Source of the DNA: Rubrivivax sp. A210
GTDB taxonomy: Bacteria; Pseudomonadota; Gammaproteobacteria; Burkholderiales; Burkholderiaceae_C
DNA: 64,000 nucleotides
Direction of reading: 5' to 3'
NCBI RefSeq assembly: GCF_904426505.1
Contig: NZ_CAJGBN010000056.1
Location: forward strand, 124,001-188,000
Below the pieces are notes generated by a model, which was not told the origin of the DNA, searched no databases, and saw only the letters and a list, made by a program, of their open reading frames with translations. Shown here one piece after another: positions 55,747-64,000 of the stretch; position 1 is the first letter of the stretch, and the number at the start of each line of letters is the position of its first letter. A program made the translations under genes and the position numbers.

Positions 55747-58554
55747 ATGAGACAGCCCCGACAGCACTCGCCATCAGCGCCGCGTGCGCCGCGCCTGCAA
55801 CTCGCCGCAGCCGCCGCGCTGCTGTGCCTGCTCACCGCCTGCTCACGGCCCGATCCGGCGGCCCTGGCCCAGTCTGCGGCGCAACGGCTGGAACGCGACG
55901 ACCTTGCAGGCGCCGTGCTCGACGCCCGGGCGGCCCTGCAGGCCCGCTCCGACAGCGCTGGCGCCCGCCTCACCCTGGCCAAGGCCTTGCTGGCCTCGGG
56001 CCAGCTCGAGGAAGCCGCCACCGAGTTGCGCCGGGCGCGTGAAGGCGGCTCGCCGCTGCGCGAGACGACGCTGGCCCAGGCCGCGCTGCTGCTGCGCCAG
56101 GGCGATGCGCGGGCGGTGATCGCGCTCGGCGCCACGGCCCGGCTCGAAACGCCGGCGGCGCGCGCCGACCTGCTGGTGCTGGTGGCGCGAGCCCATGCCA
56201 TGCAGCAACGCGACGACGCGATGGCGGCGGCCCTGGCCGAAGCCCTGCGCCTGGCACCCGAGCACACCGGGGCACGCCTGCAGCTGGCCCGCCTGGCTGG
56301 CGCCAAGGGCCAGTGGGCCAAGGCCGAAGGCCAGGTCGATGCGGTGCTGGCGCGCGACGCAAAGCAGGCCGAGGCCTGGCTGCTGAAGGGTGAGATCGCG
56401 CTGCAGCGCAAATCCGACGACAAGGCCGCCGAAGCCCTGCTGCGCAAGGCCATCGAGTTGCGGCCCGGCCTGCAGGCGGCCCACGCCCGCCTGATCCTGC
56501 TGCAACTGGCGCGCAAGGACCTGGCCGCGGCCACCACCCAGGCCCAGGCCATGGCCCGCGCGGTACACGGCGATCCGCGCACCGACCACATGCAGGCCCT
56601 GGTGGCCCTGGCCACCGGCCACCTGGAGCGCGCACGCGGCATGGCGCAACGCGCCACGCGGGCTGGCGACAGCTTTCCGCCGGCGCTCTACCTGGCCGGC
56701 ATCATCGAACAGCGCGCCGGCGCCACGGCCCATGCCGAGAAGCTGCTGGCCCATGCGATGAAGCTGATGCCTGCCGCGCCCGAGCCGCGGCGCGAGCTGG
56801 CCGCCCTGTACGCCAGCCAGGGCCAGGGCGCGCAGGCGCTGGACATCCTCACGCCCCTGCTCAAGCCGCAGTCCACGGATGTCGCGACCTGGCGCGCGGC
56901 CGGCCAGATCCACACCGTGCTGGGCGATTTCCGTCGCGCCGATGCCGCCTTCGCACGCGCCACCCGCCTCGACCCGCGCGACGCCGCCACCCGGTTGCAG
57001 AACGCGCAGTCGCTGCTGGCGCGCGGGTCGGTGGACCTGGGCATCGCGCAGATGCAATCGGCGGCGCGCCTGGGCGGCGACCACGGCGCCGACATGGCCC
57101 TGGTGGCGGCGCAGATGAGCCGCGGACGGCACGACGCGGCGCTCGAGGCCCTCGATGCGCTGGACCGCAAGCAGCCGCCCGGCGCGCTGAGCCAGCATGT
57201 GCGCGGCCAGATCCTGGCCGCCACCGGCAAGACCGAGGCGGCGCGCAAGGCCTTCGAGGCCGCGCTGGCCAAGGACGCCACCTACCTGCCGGCCGTACAC
57301 GGCCTGGCGGCCCTGGATGCCCGCGCCGACAACCTGGCCGCAGCGCGGGCACGCTACGAGGCCGTGGTGCAGCGCGATCCGCGCGCTGCCCCCGCTCTGC
57401 TGGCCCTGGCCAACATCACGCGCATGGCGGGCGGCAGCCGATCCGAGGCCGCGGGCTTTCTGGACAAGGCGGTGCGCATCGACCCGGGTGCCGTGAATGT
57501 CTGGCGCCAGGCCCTGGACCACCACCGCCGCGCCGGCGACACCGAAGGCCTGGTGGCGCGCGCCCGCGACGCCGTGGCCGCCGTGCCCGAAGACGCCGAC
57601 CTGCTGCTGGAGCTGGGCAGCGCGCTGACCTCGTCGCGCGATCCGCAACAGGCGTTGACGGTGCTGGAAAAGGCCGTGCGCGTGGCGCCGGGCTCGGCGG
57701 CGGCCCGGCTGCGTCTGGCCCAGGCCCTGATCGACGCACGCCGCCCGGAGAAGGCCGCGCCCCAGATCGGCAAGGCGCTGGCACTGGCGCCCGACTGGGC
57801 TCCGGCCCTGCGCAGCAACCTCGCCCTGCTGGCGCAGGATGCCAAGCCCGAGAAGGCGCTGGCCTTTGCCCGCCGCACCCAGGCCCGCCTGCCCAAGAGC
57901 GCCATCGGCTGGCAGCTCGAGGCCGAACTGGCGCAGCAGCGCCAGGATTCGAAATCCGCCATCGCGGCCCTGCGCACCGCGGTGGCCAAGGCAGACGGCA
58001 ACGAATCGGCCCTGCACCTGCACCGCGCGCTGATGGGCGCCGGCCAAGCCGCAGAGGCCGACCGCTTCGCCCAGGCCTGGCTCAAGGCCCATGCCGGCGA
58101 CGAGGCCATGAACACCGAACTGGGCCATCTGTCGCTGCGGCGTGCCGACTGGGCTCTCGCCGAAACCCACTACCGCGCCGCCCTCGGCAGCCATCCCGGT
58201 TCGCCGCTGCTGCTGAACAACCTGGCCTATGTGCTGTTGCAGCGCAAGGACTCGGGCGCGCTGGCCATGGCCCAGCGCGCCGTGCGCGGCGCACCCGACC
58301 TCGCGCCGGCGGTGGACACCCTGGCCCTGGCCTATGCGGCCAACGCCCACCTCGACAAGGCCATCGAATGGCAGAAGCGGGCGGTGGCGCTGGCGCCCAA
58401 GACAGGCCTGTTCAGGTTGCAGCTGGCCCGGTTCCACCTGCGGGCCGGCGAAAAGGACAAGGCCCGCGAACAGTTGATGCGCCTGCAGGATCAGGGCTCG
58501 GACTTCCCGGCCCAGGACGAGGTCCGTCGCCTGCTGGGGCGGATCGAGGCCTGA
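55747..58554 (+). CDS. prsT: PEP-CTERM system TPR-repeat lipoprotein PrsT
   Basis: 935-residue protein built almost entirely of tetratricopeptide repeats (phrases such as AEAWLLKGEIALQRKSDDKA, AATRLQNAQSLLARGSVDLG and LLNNLAYVLLQRKDSGALAM recur every 34 residues, more than twenty times). The leader LQLAAAAALLCLLTACSRPD contains a lipobox (LTAC), so it is a lipoprotein, probably in the outer membrane. Size, lipobox and repeat arrangement match PrsT, a marker of exosortase/PEP-CTERM systems and linked to exopolysaccharide loci, where it is thought to help export or sort PEP-CTERM proteins. It is co-transcribed with the first PEP-CTERM gene. No exosortase or polysaccharide gene is in the window. 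Confidence 0.9.
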   Translation: MRQPRQHSPSAPRAPRLQLAAAAALLCLLTACSRPDPAALAQSAAQRLERDDLAGAVLDARAALQARSDSAGARLTLAKALLASGQLEEAATELRRAREGGSPLRETTLAQAALLLRQGDARAVIALGATARLETPAARADLLVLVARAHAMQQRDDAMAAALAEALRLAPEHTGARLQLARLAGAKGQWAKAEGQVDAVLARDAKQAEAWLLKGEIALQRKSDDKAAEALLRKAIELRPGLQAAHARLILLQLARKDLAAATTQAQAMARAVHGDPRTDHMQALVALATGHLERARGMAQRATRAGDSFPPALYLAGIIEQRAGATAHAEKLLAHAMKLMPAAPEPRRELAALYASQGQGAQALDILTPLLKPQSTDVATWRAAGQIHTVLGDFRRADAAFARATRLDPRDAATRLQNAQSLLARGSVDLGIAQMQSAARLGGDHGADMALVAAQMSRGRHDAALEALDALDRKQPPGALSQHVRGQILAATGKTEAARKAFEAALAKDATYLPAVHGLAALDARADNLAAARARYEAVVQRDPRAAPALLALANITRMAGGSRSEAAGFLDKAVRIDPGAVNVWRQALDHHRRAGDTEGLVARARDAVAAVPEDADLLLELGSALTSSRDPQQALTVLEKAVRVAPGSAAARLRLAQALIDARRPEKAAPQIGKALALAPDWAPALRSNLALLAQDAKPEKALAFARRTQARLPKSAIGWQLEAELAQQRQDSKSAIAALRTAVAKADGNESALHLHRALMGAGQAAEADRFAQAWLKAHAGDEAMNTELGHLSLRRADWALAETHYRAALGSHPGSPLLLNNLAYVLLQRKDSGALAMAQRAVRGAPDLAPAVDTLALAYAANAHLDKAIEWQKRAVALAPKTGLFRLQLARFHLRAGEKDKAREQLMRLQDQGSDFPAQDEVRRLLGRIEA

Positions 58555-58961
58555 CGGCGGAGACACCCGCCGAAGAAAGGCTCGCAAACCTTCAGCGGCC
58601 TTTCGGCCCCCCCCCGACCGGCGCCCCTTGGGCGCCGGTTGTCCTTGGGCGCGACCTTCGCTCCTGCACCAGCACGCGGCCGCCCTCGCCTGGCGCGACG
58701 GAACCTCGCCCCTGTCGGGCAGGCCCATGGCCGGCCCGCGCGTGCCGTGCGCCCCGGGCCGCGGATGAAGCCGTGCAGGAACGGGCACAAATGCGCAGCA
58801 GCCCTGGTCTGGTTGGCCGCTCTTAAGGCGCTCCAATCTTAAAAATTTGATACTTAGTGTCACTAAACGTCATCAGGTGTCAAACATTGAAGATTCTTCG
58901 AAATGCAGCTGGCACCGGAGGCGGTTTCCCAACCCTGCCCTCACGGGCGCAAGGAGTACGC
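58555..58961. other. 407-base gap: hairpins after prsT, then an A/T-rich leader
   Basis: No gene is supported here. ACCGGCGCCC (58617-58626) and GGGCGCCGGT (58630-58639) form a 10-bp hairpin about 60 bases after the prsT stop, preceded by a smaller GGCC-TTTC-GGCC stem; either might end the prsT transcript, though no T-run follows. From about 58820 the sequence turns A/T-rich (CTTAAAAATTTGATACTTAG), the likely promoter zone of the second PEP-CTERM gene. TTGATA at 58847-58852 could be a -35 element, but no matching -10 is seen. Confidence 0.5.
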
Positions 58962-59678
58962 ATGTCCAGCAAGTTGAAAACGGCCCTGGCTGGGGCGATC
59001 GGCATGATCTGCACGGGTGTTGCAGTGGCAGCGCCAGTGACTTTCGACGCGGTGGGCGACACCGCCAAGGCGCAGTTCAGCCAGAGCGGATCGACGTCGA
59101 TGGCAGCGAGCATGGTGTGGACGCTGACCAGCGCGGCCGGGCGCGACCTGAGCTTCCATGTGGTGCTCGACAACCTCTCGGCTTCCGGCTCGACGCCCAA
59201 GCTGGCCGGGTTCGGCCTCACCAATCTCACGCCCAACCCCAGTTCGGTGGGCGACGACAGCACGCTGTGGGACACCTACGCCACCGAGAAAGTGTCGCTG
59301 GGGGGCCAGGAGGTCGAGTTTTGCAGCCGTTTCGATGGCGCCTCCAGCAACTCGACCCAGGTCAAGTGCGACAGCAGCAGCACGCTGGGCCTCGCCGCGG
59401 GCGGGCATAGCGAGTTCAACCTGACGCTGCGCTTCGGCCCGAACTACAGCTTCCAGCGCGACCACGTCCGGTTCGACAGCTTCCTCGTTCGCTTCACCCA
59501 GGCAGGCAGCGGCGAGAACTCGGGCCGGACGCTGAGCGGTGGCGGCACGCTCTTCACCCTGCCGGGCAGCGGCAGTCTGCTGCAGAGCGGACCGACTCAT
59601 GCCGTTCCCGAGCCGGCCACTTTCTGGCTCGCCGGGCTGGCCCTGCTGGCACTGCCGCTGCGCCGTCGCGCCGCCTGA
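58962..59678 (+). CDS. PEP-CTERM sorting domain protein (second copy)
   Basis: 238-residue exported protein. AAGGAG five bases before ATG 58962 decides the start. Signal peptide KLKTALAGAIGMICTGVAVA ends AAP. The mature start VTFDAVGDTAKAQFSQSGST mirrors the first copy (FDAVGD), as do LWDTYATEKVSLGGQEVEFC, STLGLAAGGHSEFNLTLRFG and RDHVRFDSFLVRFTQAGSGE. Two Cys occur at the same relative places (VEFCSRFD, QVKCDSS). The C-terminus AVPEPATFWLAGLALLALPL plus RRRAA is the PEP-CTERM signal. Likely a paralogue from local duplication, with prsT between the copies; its own leader suggests separate transcription. Confidence 0.92.
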   Translation: MSSKLKTALAGAIGMICTGVAVAAPVTFDAVGDTAKAQFSQSGSTSMAASMVWTLTSAAGRDLSFHVVLDNLSASGSTPKLAGFGLTNLTPNPSSVGDDSTLWDTYATEKVSLGGQEVEFCSRFDGASSNSTQVKCDSSSTLGLAAGGHSEFNLTLRFGPNYSFQRDHVRFDSFLVRFTQAGSGENSGRTLSGGGTLFTLPGSGSLLQSGPTHAVPEPATFWLAGLALLALPLRRRAA

Positions 59679-59729
59679 CGCTCGCTCTCAGCCCCGCCCG
59701 CGGCGAGGCTCCGGGGGTGCCTGCCTAGA

Positions 59730-61739
59730 ATGGCCCCCCCTATGCCCAGCACCAAGAACGGCCCCATCTACGCCGAAGCCTCGATCCGCGTGCTCAAGGG
59801 CCTCGAGCCCGTCAAGCAGCGGCCGGGCATGTACACGCGCACCGACAACCCCCTGCACATCGTGCAGGAGGCCATCGACAACGCAGCCGACGAGGCCCTG
59901 GCCGGCGTGTGCAAGCGCATTGCCGTCACGTTGCACGCCGACGGCTCGGTCAGCGTCGACGACGACGGCCGCGGCATCCCTTTCGGCCTGCACCCGCAGG
60001 AACAGGTGCCGGTGCTGGAGATCGTCTTCACGCGGCTGCACGCCGGCGGCAAGTTCGACAAGGGCGCCGGCGGCGCCTACAGCTTCAGCGGCGGCCTGCA
60101 CGGCGTGGGCGTGAGCGTCACCAATGCGCTGGCGACCCGGCTGGCAGTGACGGTATGGCGCGAGGGCCAGGTGGCCACACTCGCCTTCGGCGGCGGCGAT
60201 GTCGTCGAGCCGCTGGTGCTGCGCAAGGCCACGGGCAGCGAGCGCCGCCACGGCACCTGCGTGCGCGTCTGGCCCGACCCGAAGTACTTCGAGAGCCCCG
60301 AGCTGCCGCGCGCCGACCTCATACACCTGCTGCGCAGCAAGGCGGTGCTGATGCCGGGCGTGACGGTGTCGCTGACGGTCGAGAAGCCGGGCCAGAAAGA
60401 CCCCGAGACGCAGAACTGGAAGTTCGAGGCCGGCCTGCGCGACTACCTGCTGCAGAGCCTGGCGGCCGAGCCGCTGATCCCGCTCTTCGAGGGCGCGCAG
60501 TACGCCGAGGCCAACGAGACCGAGAACTTCGCCGAGGGCGAGGGCGCGGCCTGGTGCGTGGCCTTCACCGACGAGGGCGGCCTGCTGCGCGAGAGCTACG
60601 TCAACCTGATCCCCACGGTGGCCGGCGGCACCCATGAGTCGGGGCTCAAGGACGGCCTCTTCGGCGCCATCAAGGGCTTCATCGAACTGCACGCCCTGCT
60701 GCCCAAGGGCGTGAAGCTGATGCCCGAGGACGTGTTCTCGCGCGCCAGCTTTGTCCTCTCAGCCAAGGTGCTGGACCCGCAATTCCAGGGCCAGATCAAG
60801 GAAAGGCTGAACAGCCGCGACGCGCTGCGCCTGGTCAGCAGCTTCGTCAAGCCGGCGCTCGAACTCTGGCTCAACCAGCACGTCGAGCAGGGCCGCAAGC
60901 TGGCCGAACTGGTGATCCGCCAGGCGCAGACGCGCCAGCGTGCGAGCCAGAAGGTCGAAAAGCGCAAGGGCAGCGGCGTGGCCGTGCTGCCGGGCAAGCT
61001 GACCGACTGCGAAAGCCGCGATCTCCTGCACAACGAGGTCTTCCTGGTCGAGGGCGACAGCGCCGGCGGCAGCGCCAAGATGGGCCGCAACAAGGAGACG
61101 CAGGCGGTGCTGCCGCTGCGCGGCAAGGTGCTCAACACCTGGGAGGTCGAGCGCGACCGGCTGTTTGCCAACAACGAGATCCACGACATCGCGGTGGCCA
61201 TCGGCGTCGACCCGCATGGCCCCGCCGATGCGGCCGATCTGTCCGGCCTGCGTTACGGCAAGGTCTGCATCCTCAGCGACGCCGACGTCGACGGCTCGCA
61301 CATCCAGGTGCTGCTGCTGACGCTCTTCTTCCGCCACTTTCCGCGCCTGGTCGAGGCCGGCCATGTCTACATCGCCAAGCCGCCGCTGTACCGCATCGAC
61401 GCGCCGGCGCGCGGCAAGCGGCCGGCGGCCAAGCTCTATGCGCTGGACGACGGCGAGCTCGAGGCGGCGCTGGACAAGCTGCGCAAGGAGGGCGCCAAGG
61501 AAGGCAGCTGGACCATCAGCCGCTTCAAGGGCCTGGGCGAGATGAACGCCGAGCAACTGTGGGAGACCACGCTCAACCCCGAGACGCGGCGCCTGTTGCC
61601 GGTGGGCTGGCTCGTGAACGGAGCCCAGGACTTCGAAGCCACCGTGGGCATGCTGACCAAGCTGATGGGCAAGGGCGAGGCGGCGGCCCGGCGCGAGCTG
61701 ATGGAGCTGCACGGCGACGCCGTGGAAGTCGATGTCTGA
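59730..61739 (+). CDS. parE: DNA topoisomerase IV subunit B (ParE)
   Basis: 669-residue ATPase subunit of topoisomerase IV, which unlinks daughter chromosomes with ParC. GHKL ATPase: LHIVQEAIDNAADEALAGVC, VDDDGRGIPFGLHPQEQVPV and YSFSGGLHGVGVSVTNALAT. Transducer: NLIPTVAGGTHESGLKDGLF. Toprim: NEVFLVEGDSAGGSAKMGRN and ILSDADVDGSHIQVLLLTLF. C-terminal: SRFKGLGEMNAEQLWETTLN. The length and the absence of the gyrase insertion (about 800 residues in GyrB) identify it as ParE. ATG 59742 is an alternative start. The stop overlaps the next gene by 8 bases. Confidence 0.96.
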   Translation: MAPPMPSTKNGPIYAEASIRVLKGLEPVKQRPGMYTRTDNPLHIVQEAIDNAADEALAGVCKRIAVTLHADGSVSVDDDGRGIPFGLHPQEQVPVLEIVFTRLHAGGKFDKGAGGAYSFSGGLHGVGVSVTNALATRLAVTVWREGQVATLAFGGGDVVEPLVLRKATGSERRHGTCVRVWPDPKYFESPELPRADLIHLLRSKAVLMPGVTVSLTVEKPGQKDPETQNWKFEAGLRDYLLQSLAAEPLIPLFEGAQYAEANETENFAEGEGAAWCVAFTDEGGLLRESYVNLIPTVAGGTHESGLKDGLFGAIKGFIELHALLPKGVKLMPEDVFSRASFVLSAKVLDPQFQGQIKERLNSRDALRLVSSFVKPALELWLNQHVEQGRKLAELVIRQAQTRQRASQKVEKRKGSGVAVLPGKLTDCESRDLLHNEVFLVEGDSAGGSAKMGRNKETQAVLPLRGKVLNTWEVERDRLFANNEIHDIAVAIGVDPHGPADAADLSGLRYGKVCILSDADVDGSHIQVLLLTLFFRHFPRLVEAGHVYIAKPPLYRIDAPARGKRPAAKLYALDDGELEAALDKLRKEGAKEGSWTISRFKGLGEMNAEQLWETTLNPETRRLLPVGWLVNGAQDFEATVGMLTKLMGKGEAAARRELMELHGDAVEVDV

Positions 61740-62289
61740 CGAGGCCGCCACGCCGGCGGGGCCACCGCTGCGCCTGCGCCCGACCATGCTGTCGGACCTG
61801 GACTTCGTGATCTCGGTCGAGAACGACCAGCGCAACCTGCCCTTCATCACCCCCTGGGACCGCACCCAGCATGAGGGCGCGGTGCGCATCCCCGATTTCC
61901 GCCACTTCATCGTCGAGGCCGGCGTCGATGGCTCGCGCGACGGCTTCGTCATCCTGCAGGGCTGCCGCAACCCGCACAGAAGCGTCGAGTTGAAGCGTGT
62001 GGTGCTGCAGAGCAAGGGCCGCGGCCTGGGCCGGCAATGCGTGCGCATGCTCAAGCGCATGGCCTTTCGCGACCTGCGCGCGCACCGCTTCTGGCTCGAC
62101 GTGAAATCGCTCAACACGCGGGCGCTGGCCCTTTACGCCAGCGAGGGCTTCGTCGAGGAAGGCCGATTGCGCGAGAGCGTTCGCATCAGCACCGATCTGG
62201 CCGAGGGCTACGACAGCCTGGTGGTGATGAGCCTGCTCGACCGCGAATTCCAGGCGCGGCAAGCGCTGGGGCTGGAACTCGATCCCTGA
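61732..62289 (+). CDS. GNAT-family N-acetyltransferase
   Basis: 185-residue acetyltransferase. The acetyl-CoA loop is KGRGLGRQCVRMLKRMAFRD, following beta strand ELKRVVLQS. The later parts are RFWLDVKSLNTRALALYASE and GFVEEGRLRESVRISTDLAE, typical of RimJ/RimL-like GNATs that acetylate N-termini or small amines. It overlaps parE by 8 bases and is probably co-translated. The target is unknown. Confidence 0.88.
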   Translation: MSDEAATPAGPPLRLRPTMLSDLDFVISVENDQRNLPFITPWDRTQHEGAVRIPDFRHFIVEAGVDGSRDGFVILQGCRNPHRSVELKRVVLQSKGRGLGRQCVRMLKRMAFRDLRAHRFWLDVKSLNTRALALYASEGFVEEGRLRESVRISTDLAEGYDSLVVMSLLDREFQARQALGLELDP

Positions 62290-62322
62290 CCGGGGCGTGA
62301 ATCCGTCGGTGTCGAGCCCAGG

Positions 62323-64000
62323 TCAGGGCTTGAACTCGTCGGTGGGAAGCGTGAGCACGAAGACACGTCCGCGCTCGCTGCCGGCACGGGCCGCAAGGCT
62401 GCCACCCATCTTCTGCGCCAGCTTCTGCGACAGCATCAGGCCCACGCTCAGGCCTGGCCCCGGTGCCGTGCCTGACGGGCCGGCAGCATGGTCCGGGGCC
62501 GGCAGCAGCGGCGCGAACAAGGCTGCCGGGTCATCCGTCGCCTCGGCCTCGTCGTGTACCTCGATCAGGATGTTGCCCTCGCGCACCTGCTTCTTGGCGT
62601 GCAGCGCCACCGTGCCATGCGCGGTGGCGGCGATGGCCTCGTGCAGCAGCTTGCGCAGCAGGCGCTCGACGCGCCGGGTGTCGCCGCGCGCATAGCCCAG
62701 GTCGTCGGCCAGCTGCAGGGCCAGGCCCAGGCCCTTGCGCTCGGCCTCGGGGCGCAGGCGGGTCGCGGTCTCGTTGAGAACCTCCCAGACGTCGAAGGCC
62801 TCGTGTACCAGCGCCACCCGGTCGGCCTCGAGCGCACCGTACTCCAGCACGTCCAGCACCGCCTCGTTGAGGCGCTCGGCCTGCGCCTGCAGCGCCGCCA
62901 GCGGCACACGCTGGCGTGGCGGCGTGGCGCCGTCGTCGTGCAGCAGCACGCCGGCGCGCGCCAGCAGCGTGGCCGCGGGCAGGCGTAACGCAAGCTCGAC
63001 GGCAGCCACGAAGGCGGCCTGCAGGCGCTCGGCCGCGTCGGCGCGCTCGACCGCCTGTTCCAGCTCGGCGCGGCCCGACTTGAGCGCCTCGACCTGGCGG
63101 GATACCGCGGTGCGCAGGCGCTCGGAATCGCTGATGTCGCGCACGACGCAGACCATGCTGCGGTCCTGCGGCGACCACTGCGCTGCCCACTGCAGATGGA
63201 CAACGCTGCCGTCCTTGCGACGCCAGCGGTTGCGCAGCACCTGGGCCGCCGTGCCGCGCGTGATGGCAGCCAGCTGGGCCTCGGTGCGGCGCTGGTCTTC
63301 GGGCAGGGCGTGCTCGATGGCCGGACGGCCGGTCAGCTCCTGCGCGCTCCAGCCCCACAGGCGCTCGCCGCCGGCGCTGATGCGCGTGATGCGGCCCTCG
63401 TCGTCGAGCAGGCAGGCGGCGTCCAGCGCCAGCTCGAACAGACGCTGCCACTCGCTATCGGCACGGCGCTCGCCCATGGTCGAGTCGACGGTTTCATTGC
63501 GGGCGCGGCGCAATGCCGCGCTCACCGTCTGCAGCCGCCACAGCGCAAAGCCGGCGATGCCCATTGCGGCCAGGCTGCAGGCCAGGGCCGCCCCCTGGGC
63601 CTGGTTGACACTGTTGGTGATGCGCGTCTGGCTGGCCTGGCGCTCGCCCTCGGCGTGCAGTTGCAACTCGGTCAGCGCGGCACGCACGCGCTCGTCCAGG
63701 CGCCGACCTTCGCCCGTGGCCTCCCAGGCTGCCACCGCCGCAAGGCCGCCGCGTCCGCCGCGCAGCGCGATCGCCTCGGCCATGCCCTCGAAGCGGCGCC
63801 CCAGCAGCGCGCCCAGCGCGATCAGGCGCTCGTAGCGTTCGACGCTGGGCGCATCGGTGCTGCGCAGCTCGGCCAGGCGGGCGTCGACGCCGTCCTTGGC
63901 ACGCCTGTAGCTGTCCAGCAGCGCCGGGTCGCCGGTGAGCACATGGCCGCGCATGTGGGACTCGGCCTCGTAGGTGCTGGCCTGCAGCGTGGCCAGCAGG
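62323..64000 (-). CDS. CHASE3-PAS membrane sensor with degenerate histidine-kinase core; N-terminus beyond window
   Basis: At least 559 residues; the frame continues past the right edge, so the first membrane helix is missing. Visible order: a helical CHASE3-type sensor (MRGHVLTGDPALLDSYRRAK), a membrane helix (ALACSLAAMGIAGFALWRL), a PAS domain (LDAACLLDDEGRITRISAGG to MVCVVRDISDSERLR), a coiled linker, then a HisKA/HATPase-like region. In the dimerisation helix, where kinases have F-x-x-x-x-S-H-E-x-R-T-P-L, this protein has FVAAVELALRLPAA, with Leu in place of the phospho-accepting His. The N-box reads KLLHEAIAATA (Glu instead of Asn), the G1 box DEAEATDD instead of D-x-G-x-G, and G2 is GLSVGLML. 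The C-terminus KMGGSLAARAGSERGRVFVL still matches the fold. It probably cannot autophosphorylate and may act as a pseudokinase. Confidence 0.8.
   Translation of the reverse strand, partial: LLATLQASTYEAESHMRGHVLTGDPALLDSYRRAKDGVDARLAELRSTDAPSVERYERLIALGALLGRRFEGMAEAIALRGGRGGLAAVAAWEATGEGRRLDERVRAALTELQLHAEGERQASQTRITNSVNQAQGAALACSLAAMGIAGFALWRLQTVSAALRRARNETVDSTMGERRADSEWQRLFELALDAACLLDDEGRITRISAGGERLWGWSAQELTGRPAIEHALPEDQRRTEAQLAAITRGTAAQVLRNRWRRKDGSVVHLQWAAQWSPQDRSMVCVVRDISDSERLRTAVSRQVEALKSGRAELEQAVERADAAERLQAAFVAAVELALRLPAATLLARAGVLLHDDGATPPRQRVPLAALQAQAERLNEAVLDVLEYGALEADRVALVHEAFDVWEVLNETATRLRPEAERKGLGLALQLADDLGYARGDTRRVERLLRKLLHEAIAATAHGTVALHAKKQVREGNILIEVHDEAEATDDPAALFAPLLPAPDHAAGPSGTAPGPGLSVGLMLSQKLAQKMGGSLAARAGSERGRVFVLTLPTDEFKP

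Noticed and set aside
55843-58863. Very long open frame (over 1000 codons) antisense to prsT
   Set aside because: Composition artefact of high GC: its translation is Gly/Arg/Ala/Gln-rich without domains, while the opposite strand encodes clear TPR repeats. The same holds for long antisense frames over mutS (12518-14881), the peptide transporter (21406-23802), the RND pump (29107-31581) and 47513-50113.
58936-58958. TGGCAC-like start of a sigma-54 site near the second PEP-CTERM gene (TGGCACCGGAGG at about 58910)
   Set aside because: No GC at the required ten-base distance and no TTGC; the match is limited to the upstream half.

Overview
The window looks like the chromosome of a high-GC Gram-negative betaproteobacterium, most likely in the order Burkholderiales (Rubrivivax/Leptothrix/Ideonella-like). 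This is inferred from the strong GC bias at third codon positions, the pyrG-kdsA-eno-ftsB order, small proteins typical of that order (DUF2789, DUF3297), a Bug-type tripartite-carrier binding protein, a 16-strand-type porin and a PEP-CTERM/PrsT locus. I see no prophage, insertion sequence, CRISPR array, rRNA or tRNA. Genes are densely packed, many with 1-8 base stop/start overlaps.

Region 1 (1-12.5 kb): a DUF748 envelope protein (cut by the left edge) divergent from a LysR regulator; DUF2789 and ethanolamine ammonia-lyase eutBC; a perfect 23-bp palindrome in front of a Lys/Ala/Pro-rich histone-H1-like protein with a ribbon-helix-helix-like C-terminus; dgkA; methylmalonyl-CoA decarboxylase; a chemoreceptor with a NIT-like sensor and a possible sigma-28 promoter; a fumarylacetoacetase-fold enzyme; DUF3297 with a terminator; and soxYZ without other sox genes. 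Region 2 (12.5-26.4 kb): mutS translationally coupled to an Anbu proteasome-like protease and an alpha/beta hydrolase; a secreted PepF-type oligopeptidase; a secreted tandem OB-fold protein; a zinc acyl-hydrolase divergent from a complete five-gene peptide ABC transporter (Tat-exported binding protein, two permeases, two ATPases).

Region 3 (26.4-39 kb): an AcrR-type repressor and its operator, divergent from a three-gene RND multidrug pump. Facing it is a vitamin B12 uptake operon: cobalamin riboswitch, BtuB-like receptor, BtuF, BtuC, BtuD and a second cobalamin-binding protein with no export signal. The B12 acquired could serve EutBC in the same window. Region 4 (39-54.8 kb): pyrG-kdsA-eno-ftsB-pnuC-nadR-like, where nucleotide, LPS-sugar, glycolysis, division and NAD-salvage genes run as one overlapping series; dctA; hslO with a gamma-carbonic anhydrase; a DUF455 ferritin-like protein; an amino-acid ABC binding protein and permease with no ATPase beside them; a major porin; xerD behind a Bug-type binding protein and a chalcone-isomerase-like protein; an AEC carrier.

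Region 5 (54.8-64 kb): a PEP-CTERM protein followed by the large TPR lipoprotein PrsT, then a second PEP-CTERM protein related to the first, then parE, a GNAT acetyltransferase and a membrane sensor (CHASE3-PAS) whose histidine-kinase region has lost the phospho-accepting histidine and the main ATP-binding residues. The least ordinary items are this apparent pseudokinase, the orphan Anbu gene in the mutS operon, the PrsT gene framed by two related PEP-CTERM proteins, the H1/RHH-like gene with its palindrome, the leaderless B12-binding protein, and a recurring arrangement in which stop codons of convergent genes lie inside hairpins. No homology search was possible; all family names are from motif recognition.
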